Shown here: one piece after another, positions 7,442 through 14,730 of the stretch
Position numbering within the stretch: position 1 is the first letter of the stretch
How the letters are laid out: every line of letters starts with the position of its first letter
NCBI GenBank assembly: GCA_034436015.1
Contig: DAOTWG010000034.1
Location: 1-20,273 of the forward strand
Direction of reading: 5' to 3'
From: DAOTVX01 sp034436015
Lineage (GTDB): Bacteria; Chloroflexota; Anaerolineae; Anaerolineales; Villigracilaceae
Length of the DNA: 20,273 bases
Position numbers and translations under genes: made by a program
Notes under the pieces: model-generated
The model's input: only the letters and a program-made list of their open reading frames with translations
Told to the model about the DNA's origin: nothing
Databases searched by the model: none

Positions 7442-8407
7442 ATGCACTACCGTAGATTGGGACGTTCAGGTTTGAAGGTCAGCGAGCTTGCGCTGGGTTC
7501 CTGGGTGACTTTTGGCGCGCAGATTGATGAGAGGACGGCCAGCGATCTCATTCACGCTGCCTATGACGCCGGCGTGAACTTCTTTGATAACGCCGACGTT
7601 TATGCCGGCGGTCAGGCGGAAATTGTGATGGGGCGCGCCATCAAGGATTTACCGCGCCAGGCATTGGTCATTTCCAGTAAGGTCTTCTGGCCGACCATGC
7701 CCGGTCCGAACGGACGAGGCCTTTCGCGCAAACATATCATGGAATCGGTCCACGCTTCGCTGCGGCGTCTGGATGTTGATTATCTTGACCTGTATTTCTG
7801 CCACCGCTACGATTCGGATACGCCTGTGGAGGAAGTAGTCGAGACGATGAACATCCTGATACGACAAGGAAAAATCCTCTACTGGGGCACTTCGGAATGG
7901 CGCGCCTGGCAGATTTCGGTGGCTTTCTATACGGCTGTGGAAAATCACCTCGTTCCCCCCGCTATGGAACAGCCGCAATACAACATGTTCCATCGCAAAC
8001 GCGTGGAAGAAGAACTTGCCCCGTTGTGCAAGGATCTGGGGCTTGGCTTGACTACCTTCAGTCCATTATACTTCGGCATTCTTACCGGCAAGTACAATGA
8101 GGGAATCCCTGCCGGAACACGCGCCTCGCTTGAGGAAATGGCCTGGATGCGTGACGCCCTTACTCCCGAGCGCGTTGCCATTGTCCGGCAATTGAGCGCC
8201 ATGGCTTCTGAATTAGGGTTGACGCCTGCCCAATTGGCGATTGCGTGGATTCTGCGCCGCAAGGAGGTCAACAGTGTGATTACCGGCGCGACGAAGGTCA
8301 CTCAACTACAGGAGAATCTGGCAGCTGCCGAGGCGATAGATCGGCTGACGGATGATGTTCTGGAACGCATCGAGCAAATTCTAAACGCGCACAGAGAGGA
8401 CGAATAG
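7442..8407 (+). CDS. Aldo/keto reductase (Kv-beta/YghZ-like, AKR6 type)
   Basis: Cytoplasmic NADPH-dependent carbonyl reductase, 321 aa, TIM barrel of normal family length. The catalytic tetrad is visible: D49 and Y54 in FFDNADVYAGG, K80 in VISSKVF, and H121 in LYFCHRYD. The cofactor end reads TFSPLYFGILTGKY, and the C-terminal part reads ITGATKVTQLQENL. The GxAE-like start of helix 2 and the WGTSEW motif are typical of voltage-gated potassium channel beta-subunit relatives. The ATG has AGGAGG (7431-7436) at 5 nt. It lies 44 bp after kamA and 34 bp before the prenyl synthase, so the three are probably one transcript. The substrate is unknown. Confidence 0.92.
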   Translation: MHYRRLGRSGLKVSELALGSWVTFGAQIDERTASDLIHAAYDAGVNFFDNADVYAGGQAEIVMGRAIKDLPRQALVISSKVFWPTMPGPNGRGLSRKHIMESVHASLRRLDVDYLDLYFCHRYDSDTPVEEVVETMNILIRQGKILYWGTSEWRAWQISVAFYTAVENHLVPPAMEQPQYNMFHRKRVEEELAPLCKDLGLGLTTFSPLYFGILTGKYNEGIPAGTRASLEEMAWMRDALTPERVAIVRQLSAMASELGLTPAQLAIAWILRRKEVNSVITGATKVTQLQENLAAAEAIDRLTDDVLERIEQILNAHREDE

Positions 8408-8441
8408 GGAAACGCGTCGCCGTGAGGTAAGGAGAAGCCCC

Positions 8442-9479
8442 ATGTCATTGCAGTCCTACATAACGCTTATGTTGCCGGCGGTGGAGGCGGAATTGCAGCG
8501 AATCGTGACTCGTCTGAATGCGCCGCGCGCTGCCCTCTTTCATGAAATGTTGACCTATCATCTGGGGTGGAGTGGGGAAGGAGCGGGACCATCAGCGACA
8601 GGCAAGCGGATTCGTCCTCTGCTGCTCCTCCTGTGCAATGTAGCGGTCAGCGGGGGACGTGCAGAGACGACAAACGAGACATGGCGCACGGCGTTGCCGG
8701 CCGCGGCCGCTGTGGAGCTGATACACAACTTTTCTTTGGTTCACGATGATATTCAGGACAACAGTGATACGCGCCGCGGTCGGCTCACCGTATGGAAAAA
8801 GTGGGGCGCGCCGCAGGCGATCAACGTTGGGGACGCGCTCTTTGTTTTGGCCAATCTGGCCTTGCTCGAACTGGAAAACCGGCTTCCGGCTCAGACAATT
8901 GTGCAGGCCGCTTCCCTGCTTCACGAGGCCTGTCTGGCGTTGTGCACCGGTCAGTTTCTCGATCTACACTACCAGTCTCGACCCGATGTCAGCCTGGAGG
9001 ACTACTGGCCGATGGTAGCCGGGAAAACGGCGGCTTTACTTTCTGCTTGCGCTCATTTGGGCGCGTTGCTGGGAGGCGCGGATGAGTCAACCCAGGATAT
9101 GTATCGTAACTTCGGTCATTATCTGGGCCTAGCGTTCCAGTTACAGGATGACTATCTCGGCGTGTGGGGTGATGAGGCCTTGTTGGGCAAGTCCACCGCT
9201 TCCGATTTGATGGAAGGGAAAAAGTCCTTCCCTATTCTATGTGGTCTGGAAAAGAACGGGGCCTTTGCGCGCCGCTGGAAAGAAGGCGCCATACGGGCGG
9301 AGGAGGTGCAATCGTTGGCGGAGCAGTTGACGCAGGAGAGCGTTAAACTGCGAACCCAGGAAACGGTTGATGCTATGAGCGATATGGCGCTCAAGATGCT
9401 CGTTCAGGCCGATCCTCCCGGCGAAGCCGGCCAGGCGCTGTTTGAGCTGGTGGATATGCTCTTGAAACGTCGGGCTTGA
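8442..9479 (+). CDS. Polyprenyl (geranylgeranyl/farnesyl-type) diphosphate synthase
   Basis: Trans-prenyltransferase of 345 aa that condenses IPP with allylic diphosphates. GKRIRP (54-59) binds IPP. The first Asp-rich motif is DDIQD (102-106) within LVHDDIQDNSDTRRG, and the second is LQDDYLGVWGD (234-244). The second motif reads DDxxG in place of the classical DDxxD, a form I recall from other bacterial synthases with GVWGD or GIWGD. Phe97, five residues before the first motif, is the position where an aromatic residue limits chain length in archaeal GGPP synthases, so a C15-C20 product is likely. AAGGAG precedes the ATG. It is the last protein gene of the kamA unit, and its TGA lies within the -35 box of the tRNA-Gly promoter. 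Together with the kinase at 205-999 it marks isoprenoid lipid or quinone supply. Confidence 0.92.
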   Translation: MSLQSYITLMLPAVEAELQRIVTRLNAPRAALFHEMLTYHLGWSGEGAGPSATGKRIRPLLLLLCNVAVSGGRAETTNETWRTALPAAAAVELIHNFSLVHDDIQDNSDTRRGRLTVWKKWGAPQAINVGDALFVLANLALLELENRLPAQTIVQAASLLHEACLALCTGQFLDLHYQSRPDVSLEDYWPMVAGKTAALLSACAHLGALLGGADESTQDMYRNFGHYLGLAFQLQDDYLGVWGDEALLGKSTASDLMEGKKSFPILCGLEKNGAFARRWKEGAIRAEEVQSLAEQLTQESVKLRTQETVDAMSDMALKMLVQADPPGEAGQALFELVDMLLKRRA

Positions 9480-9503
9480 ATTTTTTGGGCAAGTTGGTAT
9501 AAT
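9476..9503 (+). promoter_or_regulatory. Promoter of tRNA-Gly(CCC)
   Basis: TTGAAT (9476-9481), a 16-bp spacer, then a perfect TATAAT (9498-9503), 13 nt before the mature tRNA 5' end. The -35 contains the TGA stop of the prenyl synthase gene. Confidence 0.72.
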
Positions 9504-9516
9504 AACCCTGCATTAA

Positions 9517-9588
9517 GCGGGTGTAGTTCAGCGGTAGAACGAATGCTTCCCAAGCATTATGTCGTGGGTTCGAGTCCCATCACCCGCT
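9517..9588 (+). tRNA. tRNA-Gly (anticodon CCC)
   Basis: Cloverleaf with acceptor GCGGGTG/CACCCGC, anticodon arm ATGCTTCCCAAGCAT giving CCC, T arm GGGTTCGAGTCCC, and discriminator T at 9588. CCA is not encoded (CCG follows). It complements the GCC-reading tRNA-Gly at the left end. Confidence 0.97.
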
Positions 9589-9595
9589 CCGGATG

Positions 9596-9623
9596 GCCGC
9601 CTCGCAATACGAGGCGGCTTCTT
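9596..9623 (+). terminator. Rho-independent terminator after tRNA-Gly
   Basis: A perfect 9-bp stem, GCCGCCTCG (9596-9604) with CGAGGCGGC (9610-9618), around the loop CAATA, followed by TTCTT. It begins 7 nt after the tRNA and closes the kamA-to-tRNA transcript. Confidence 0.88.
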
Positions 9624-10462
9624 ATGTCAAAAAGCATCAATCCTGGTTCCTGCAGAGCCGAAGAGTACCGCGTTCGTCTTTCCACAGGGACGTTCTTTGC
9701 AGATGATTTGGGCGGCGAGGTGGGAGGCGCAAAGCTGATCCGGTTTCCTTCCTCTCTGCAACCAGCAGCAGAGTATGCTTGGATGGTGTACCCCCCCTTG
9801 CAGGCTCAACCGCAGGGCCGGTAGCGTTTTTTCTACTTCCTTCTTTGCGGACCCTCTATGCGCCCTAGCCACTTTCGTTATGCCGCTCTTGCTAGAGCCG
9901 GCCGCCAACACCGTAATCGTTCAATGGAGGATGCACCCACCTTGATTGGGGATTATCCAGAAGACTGTCTTCCGGCTGGCTAGGCGGTCTATCTCTCGAC
10001 GGATCCGACCTTTGCCGATAGGAGATTGAGCGGAGGAACGGGCAATCCATCCACGCCCTGGGGAGCAGGAACCCCGCCGGCCTACTGCACGCGGTATGGT
10101 TTGGCGCATCGCGCCCATTACTGGAACAACGCTGGGGCCGTTTTCGGCAACGTTTGCTTTTCGCGTTCAAATTAGTGCCTATCCTGCGGAGACGACAACA
10201 ACCCGTATGATTCGCGGCAATGTGTTTCATGATGTATGCAATGTGCCTGGGGCTTGGCCCGCTACCAGATCCCATGCCGCCTGGTTACAAGGCGGACACC
10301 GCAGCAGGCGATGGCATCCGGCAACTGTTTGATCCTGGAATTCAAAACATTGTTGTCCGTCTTGGATCGGTTCAAGCCCTTTCATTGACCGTGGCACCGT
10401 TCTGACGGACGCAGAGAAATTTAGCGGTCTTGATCGAAGCGAATCGTTCGTGATCGAAACAT
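9624..10462. other. Gene-poor region, possibly decayed coding sequence
   Basis: About 840 bp without a convincing gene. Open frames exist on both strands, but all are short, lack Shine-Dalgarno sequences and have unremarkable composition. On the plus strand, protein-like pieces lie in different frames: a frame open from the tRNA to 9824 containing STGTFFADDLGGEVGGAKLI, a frame stopped by TAG at 9980-9982 that continues to about 10173 with GLAHRAHYWNNAGAVFG, and a third ending at 10405 with DPGIQNIVVRLGSV. This could be a frameshifted remnant of a larger gene, but I recognise no family and chance is a fair explanation. Confidence 0.35.
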
Positions 10463-10484
10463 GGGAGGCATTATCGGGCCTCCC
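10463..10484. terminator. Hairpin, possible terminator
   Basis: A 7-bp stem, GGGAGGC (10463-10469) with GCCTCCC (10478-10484), and an 8-nt loop, followed on the plus strand by CTATATTT. The U-tract is weak. It separates the gene-poor region from the promoter of the next small gene. Confidence 0.4.
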
Positions 10485-10549
10485 CTATATTTGCGCCGGG
10501 AATCAAACTAAGCGCCAAGGAAAAGTCTCCTTTGACTGGATAATCGCTG

Positions 10550-10555
10550 TATAAT
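10550..10555 (+). promoter_or_regulatory. -10 box of the 60-aa protein gene
   Basis: TATAAT ending 20 nt before the ATG at 10576. A TTGACT (10532-10537) lies only 12 bp upstream, too close for a standard -35, so only the -10 is firm. Confidence 0.5.
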
Positions 10556-10575
10556 TGTTCTAAAAGGAGATGCAT

Positions 10576-10758
10576 ATGCCTGCTGACGTGCTGGAACCCA
10601 AGACCGCGACCTTGGCCGAGACGGAGAATTACCTGGCCTGGAAAGCGGACGAGCCCGATGGCGAGACCACTTACCATCTTGAATTGAACAACGTGACGCT
10701 CCATTTCTTCGCTGAGGAATGGGAAGAATTCCTCCAACTCGTTCGTTCTCTGAAGTAA
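10576..10758 (+). CDS. Conserved-looking 60-aa acidic protein
   Basis: The chosen ATG has AAGGAG (10564-10569) at 6 nt. An in-frame ATG at 10570 overlaps that sequence and is less likely. The product is acidic, with a central beta pattern (TTYHLELNNVTLHFF) and a C-terminal amphipathic helix (AEEWEEFLQLVRSL). The alternation looks like a real small alpha/beta protein, and the promoter and ribosome-binding site are good. No family name is recognised. It is followed after 113 bp by the FmdB-type gene, possibly on the same transcript. Confidence 0.65.
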   Translation: MPADVLEPKTATLAETENYLAWKADEPDGETTYHLELNNVTLHFFAEEWEEFLQLVRSLK

Positions 10759-10871
10759 GTTTCGCGGGTAGTTTGCTGGGGCGAAGGTATTGTACTCTTG
10801 ATTGCCATTGTGGCTTTCATACGGTCGTTTGTGCTGGCATAGGAAAGTGCTATTGCGTTCAGGAGGTCTGA

Positions 10872-11096
10872 ATGCCAATTTATGAGTACGTCTGTATGGA
10901 TTGCGGGAATAGGTTTGAGTTGATTCGTCCTATGTCGCAAGCGAACGATTCTGCCCGCTGTGCCGCCTGCGGAGGTTCCCAGACTAGGCGCAAACTCTCT
11001 CGGTTTTTCGCCGAAAGTAGTGGACGGGTCGTTTCGGGTATGAGCAAGGCCGCGTGCGAGTCCTGTCGTAGCGGTAATTGCGCTCGTTGTGGTTAG
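10872..11096 (+). CDS. FmdB-family zinc ribbon protein
   Basis: Protein of 74 aa beginning MPIYEYVCMDCGNRFE, the hallmark of the FmdB/CxxC_CxxC_SSSS family. Zinc ligands are C8/C11 (CMDC) and C30/C33 (CAAC). A Ser-rich linker follows, then a second Cys cluster (CESCRSGNCARC) at the C-terminus, as in many members. AGGAGG stands 5 nt before the ATG. Family members are small regulatory or binding proteins of uncertain role; FmdB itself was linked to expression of the formamidase operon. The gene ends 29 bp before a symmetric terminator shared with a convergent zinc-ribbon gene. Confidence 0.88.
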   Translation: MPIYEYVCMDCGNRFELIRPMSQANDSARCAACGGSQTRRKLSRFFAESSGRVVSGMSKAACESCRSGNCARCG

Positions 11097-11125
11097 TGAG
11101 CTTGGTTTCTCCGTTATAAAGACTA

Positions 11126-11156
11126 AAGAAAAGAGGCGAGCATCGCCTCTTTTCTT
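11126..11156. terminator. Bidirectional rho-independent terminator
   Basis: A perfect 14-bp inverted repeat: AAGAAAAGAGGCGA (11126-11139) and its complement (11143-11156), with the 3-nt loop GCA. The A/T-rich outer part supplies a U-run in either direction, so it can stop both the FmdB-type gene (plus) and the small zinc-ribbon gene (minus). Confidence 0.9.
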
Positions 11157-11239
11157 GACTTGGGAGATTTGCTTCCTTGCCGAATTGATGCGCTGGCAAG
11201 AACAGCGAACTCGCGATCCCGGTTGTCAACGAACAAGGT

Positions 11240-11395
11240 TTACTTCTTTGGCGCGGCGAGGAAGCGGGTTACTTGGGTGCCACATTTTGGACAGATGCCT
11301 TGTATCATTTGTCTGCCATTTGGTGTTTGTTTAACCACGCCGTTCTTGATAAGTTGCTTTGTACGGCATTTGACGCAGAAACCCTCGAAATCCAT
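11240..11395 (-). CDS. 51-aa zinc-ribbon protein (DUF5679-like)
   Basis: Read on the minus strand from ATG (11393-11395) to TAA (11240-11242). The product begins MDFEGFCVKCRTKQLIKNG and ends with GICPKCGTQVTRFLAAPKK. CVKC (7-10) and CPKC (35-38) form a four-cysteine zinc ribbon. The pattern, Cys pair, KNG..QTPNGR and CPKCGT, matches the DUF5679-type small proteins as I remember them. AAAGGAG lies 6 nt before the ATG, which strongly supports translation. It converges on the FmdB-type gene across the shared terminator. The function is unknown; a nucleic-acid or protein-binding zinc knuckle is inferred from the fold. Confidence 0.85.
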   Translation of the reverse strand: MDFEGFCVKCRTKQLIKNGVVKQTPNGRQMIQGICPKCGTQVTRFLAAPKK

Positions 11396-11554
11396 GAGAT
11401 TCTCCTTTCCTTGGGTAAATCGGATGCGACATGAGTATTATGCCACAGAATCGCGAATCCCACATGGTATGATCAAGAGTATAGGATTGATTGCGCTTAT
11501 GGGTTACGAGTAAAGAATAGGTTGTGACTGCCGGCGCACTCAGGAGAAGGATTT

Positions 11555-12358
11555 TTGGAAAAACACGCGGAAGGTACTACTTTTTCGTACAAGGATGGAT
11601 TTCCTGCCTACTCGTATCCTCTTTTTGCTGTTGGTGGGTTGGCTCTCAGCATTCTCTCCGGTAGAGGGCGTTCCTTTCGTAGGGACAGTCTGGCCTGTGT
11701 GCGCCGTTTGACGCCGCCGTTGCAGGTTCATGGCAGTAACCGTGTTCCTCAGCAAGGGCCATGTCTGGTTGTTTTCAATCACTATTACCGTCCAGGCTTT
11801 CCGGCTTGGTGGATGGCTCTGGCGCTCGCAGCCACGATTCCGCAAGACGTGCATTTTGTGATGACCTCTGAGTTGACTTTTCCGGGCAAGTGGTATGCTC
11901 CCATAGGAATGGCCGCTTCGCGCTGGTTATTGCGTCGGCTGGCGCGGGTGTATGGCTTTACGACGATGCCGCCAATGCCGCCGCGCCCGCGAGATGTAGC
12001 GGCGCGAGCGCACTCGGTGCGACAGGTCTTGGCGTTTGTGCGCGCGAACTCGCGGGCTATTCTTGCTCTTGCTCCGGAAGGTGGTGATCAGCCCGGAGGT
12101 GTCTTGAACTGGCCTCCCCCCAGCGCAGGTCGTTTCCTTACGTTGCTTGCGGCGTTCGGTTTCCCTTTCGCGCCGGTCGGAATCTATGAAGCCGATGGCT
12201 GCTTGCACCTGAGCTTCGGTCATCAACGCCCCTTGCCTTGCGCAACAATGCTTGCGTCCGACGCGAAAGATCGCTACGTTGCCGAGCAAGTTATGCGGGC
12301 CATCGCCCAACAGCTGCCCGCTCACCTACAAGGCGTCTTCGCGAGCAAAGAGGATTAG
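11555..12358 (+). CDS. Divergent PlsC-like acyltransferase
   Basis: Protein of 267 aa with a TTG start preceded by AGGAG (11542-11546) at 8 nt. A hydrophobic N-terminal segment (about 20-35) suggests membrane association. The body resembles 1-acylglycerol-3-phosphate acyltransferases: PCLVVFNHYYRPGFPAWW (69-86) aligns with the block I region, and LALAPEGGDQPGG (170-182) with the block III EG motif. The essential HX4D of true PlsC enzymes is incomplete: H76 is present, but the Asp position is G81. It may be an acyltransferase with altered chemistry or a non-catalytic relative. Its TAG stop overlaps the stop codon of the convergent metallopeptidase by two bases. Lipid substrate unknown. Confidence 0.68.
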   Translation: MEKHAEGTTFSYKDGFPAYSYPLFAVGGLALSILSGRGRSFRRDSLACVRRLTPPLQVHGSNRVPQQGPCLVVFNHYYRPGFPAWWMALALAATIPQDVHFVMTSELTFPGKWYAPIGMAASRWLLRRLARVYGFTTMPPMPPRPRDVAARAHSVRQVLAFVRANSRAILALAPEGGDQPGGVLNWPPPSAGRFLTLLAAFGFPFAPVGIYEADGCLHLSFGHQRPLPCATMLASDAKDRYVAEQVMRAIAQQLPAHLQGVFASKED

Positions 12359-14445
12359 CGAATTTCGATTTGATAGGAAGCCGTCTCTCGCGTGAAACGA
12401 GTTGTGCCTGAGACGACCAGAATGACATCTTCCTCGACGCCTACAGCAATGGGGAGCGCAATCGTATTTTCGCCTTCTAGCATTCTTTTTTCGATGGTCG
12501 TTTGCTGCTGCGTGCGGCGGACGACGCTGAGACGGAAAGTCTGGGGCAGGATGTTCTGTATACGCACAAAGCCGGCGCCTTCCCAACCGCCATCATCCTG
12601 TTCGAAGTCGGCAAAGTAGTTGATCGCTGGAATCGAAACGTCGTCCAAAAGGAAGCCCTCGCCGTTGACAGCCATATCGGTCACGTATTCGAAGCGCAAC
12701 CATACCTTTTGCCCGGCGAAGCGAGAGAGATCGATTTTCTCTTGAATCCATCCCTGGCTCTGACCATTATAGCCCCAGCCGAAAGAACTACCAGTAGGAT
12801 TTTCACCGGTGCCGGATGGTGTGATGAGAATTTCCCAGCGTTTCCCATCGGTAGAGGCTTCCAGATAGAGGTAATCGTAGTCCGTCTCAAGATCGTACCA
12901 GGTCCAGTAGATAAGCTCAATTGGGCCGCTAACATTCGTGAAATCGAAGGCGCGGGTGAGAGTCATGTTGGAGTTGTTGCCTTTGTTCGACCAAAAAGCA
13001 TACCGACCGCTGTGTGGATCGGCAGGCAACAAGCGCACCAACGACGCGCCGCGGAAGTATAACGTGTATTCGCCCATGCAGGCCCGGAGCTGAATGTAAT
13101 CGGTGCCATATTGGTTGACCGTGCGGCTGACCGGCGCGTCGAGAGGGCAGGTTATCGTGTCGGTGGGCGAAATTCTTGGGGCGGAGGGATAGTTCGCGTA
13201 GGTATAGCGTCCATCGGCGACCGAGGCGTCAAGTAGCAAGTTGGCGATGGTCCAGTCCTGGAAGAAATCATCGGCGGTGATAATTTTGCCGGTATGAGAA
13301 TCCACAATATTCAATTGTTGGAAGACGACGTCGAGGCTTTCCAAACCGTTACGCGGTTCGCGTATCAACGCCTTGGTGGTCTCTTCCCCGAAACGGTTGA
13401 GAAAGTAGTTGACAAACAGAAAGTTTGCGCCGTAATGAGCGATGTTGTCTCCCACATTTTGATTCCAATCCAATAGGTTGATATCGGGGGCAAGGCTGTA
13501 GTACCAATCGGAGCCCCCGGTGCCATAACCGTTCAGGAACGAGGCGAGTTCCGAAAACCCTTCGTCAAGCAATTCGCTCTCATTGCGATCCTGATGCCAG
13601 TGGATCATGTGCTGGAATTCGTGAGCCAAAACGCTATACGTGTAGTCATCACCCAGGTCTTGCGCACTATTGATGACGAACATTTCGTGCGCGTTGGAAC
13701 GCTCCCAAACAGCCGGAGGATAGGAATCTCGAGCCGAGAAATAGCCGGCTGTGCTTGCTCCAATTCCACTCACGTACAAAATGTAGATATGCGGGTCATT
13801 GTCCACGCCGGGCGTCCATTCGGAACCGAAGAACGCGCGGTTGGTGGGATAGATCTTGTTTTCGAATGTTTCGCATAGGGCGCGCATCTCGGCCTCGTCC
13901 ACGCCTACCCCGTTTTCGACCCAGAAGTAGAGGTGAGGTGTGCTATAACGTAGCGTAGCGGTGACCTGAAAATCGCGATTCGTGTCGGTATTTCTTACCC
14001 AGAACGTAGCCTGTGTGCCAATGGGAAGAGGAGGAGCCGTTTCGAGGGTAAGCGGAACGTTGCAGATTCCTTTCAGACGGCAAACAAGGGCGTGAAAATC
14101 GCTTTCCGGCACCTCTGTTTGCTCGAGTAACCGTAGTGTTTCTTCGGGCACGCCTTCCGCCGGCATAATGGGAAGGAAAAACGGCGTAGGGGTTGGGCTA
14201 TTTGGCAAGCGAGCCATTACAGAAGCAATCGCGGTGGGCCAGGAATGCTCCAGATATTTCCAGCCAAGATGGACTCCCCAGGCGCAGAGGAATATACAGA
14301 GGCACAGGGCGAATACGATTCCCAGAAGAATGAGGACAGTCTTTTTCAAGATGCTGTGGATTCCTTTCCAACAGGTATGAGGCCACCTTGCAAAGGCTAC
14401 GCCGGCCGCGAAGACGGAGGCAAGACAACAAGTAAGCCTATCCAA
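12355..14445 (-). CDS. Secreted or membrane-anchored immune inhibitor A-like zinc metallopeptidase
   Basis: Up to 696 aa. The longest frame opens with TTG at 14445, but an in-frame TTG at 14347-14349 is more plausible: it follows GGAAAGGA, starts with two Lys and leads straight into a hydrophobic signal anchor (TVLILLGIVFALCLCIFLC), giving 664 aa. Numbering below is from the longer form. Residues 85-88 are a short Pro/Thr linker (TPTP). The catalytic site is HEFQHMIH (275-282), an HExxH with a third His, followed by LDEGFSELA (293-301), which contains a possible third-ligand Glu. Near the C-terminus, an InhA-type beta domain shows YWTWYDLETDYDYLYLEAST, GWGYNGQSQGW and EGFLLDDVSIP. M6-type enzymes degrade extracellular proteins. 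The protein is likely exported and acts outside the cell. Confidence 0.87.
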   Translation of the reverse strand: MDRLTCCLASVFAAGVAFARWPHTCWKGIHSILKKTVLILLGIVFALCLCIFLCAWGVHLGWKYLEHSWPTAIASVMARLPNSPTPTPFFLPIMPAEGVPEETLRLLEQTEVPESDFHALVCRLKGICNVPLTLETAPPLPIGTQATFWVRNTDTNRDFQVTATLRYSTPHLYFWVENGVGVDEAEMRALCETFENKIYPTNRAFFGSEWTPGVDNDPHIYILYVSGIGASTAGYFSARDSYPPAVWERSNAHEMFVINSAQDLGDDYTYSVLAHEFQHMIHWHQDRNESELLDEGFSELASFLNGYGTGGSDWYYSLAPDINLLDWNQNVGDNIAHYGANFLFVNYFLNRFGEETTKALIREPRNGLESLDVVFQQLNIVDSHTGKIITADDFFQDWTIANLLLDASVADGRYTYANYPSAPRISPTDTITCPLDAPVSRTVNQYGTDYIQLRACMGEYTLYFRGASLVRLLPADPHSGRYAFWSNKGNNSNMTLTRAFDFTNVSGPIELIYWTWYDLETDYDYLYLEASTDGKRWEILITPSGTGENPTGSSFGWGYNGQSQGWIQEKIDLSRFAGQKVWLRFEYVTDMAVNGEGFLLDDVSIPAINYFADFEQDDGGWEGAGFVRIQNILPQTFRLSVVRRTQQQTTIEKRMLEGENTIALPIAVGVEEDVILVVSGTTRFTRETASYQIEIR

Positions 14446-14730
14446 AAAGGGGCTTCTTTGGCTTGCCCGGGTGCTCCGGAAGCCCGTTCCACGGTTTGTC
14501 GGACAGGGCCTCGGTTATCTTTTTGGAAATGGACCCGCGTTCCGGTAGTCTATTTTGTATTCTATGGAGAGCAAACGCGGCAGTTGCAAGTTATCAGGAG
14601 CGCGGACGATTTCCCGGGATGACCAGGAGAGTTGCTCTTAAAATTGTACTATAAACCGTGACATCCCGGCTTGTTTGACCGGAGCGGGGACAGACATGCT
14701 CGCGACGAGAGGCTGCGAATCAAACAGGAT
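14446..14730. other. Intergenic leader of the metallopeptidase gene
   Basis: No convincing gene on either strand. An 8-bp inverted repeat, CCGGGATG (14614-14621) and CATCCCGG (14662-14669), encloses an A/T-rich core that, read on the minus strand, holds TATAGT and TACAAT as possible -10 boxes for the peptidase gene. No matching -35 is seen. A frame open on the plus strand across this stretch begins inside the peptidase gene and looks like an antisense shadow. Confidence 0.4.

Noticed and set aside
10096..10332. 78-codon plus-strand frame in the gene-poor region
   Set aside because: It has no ribosome-binding site, no motif and unremarkable composition. Other frames over the same bases look equally protein-like.
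14245..14622. 125-codon plus-strand frame upstream of the metallopeptidase
   Set aside because: It begins inside the peptidase gene on the opposite strand, has no ribosome-binding site and resembles no family.
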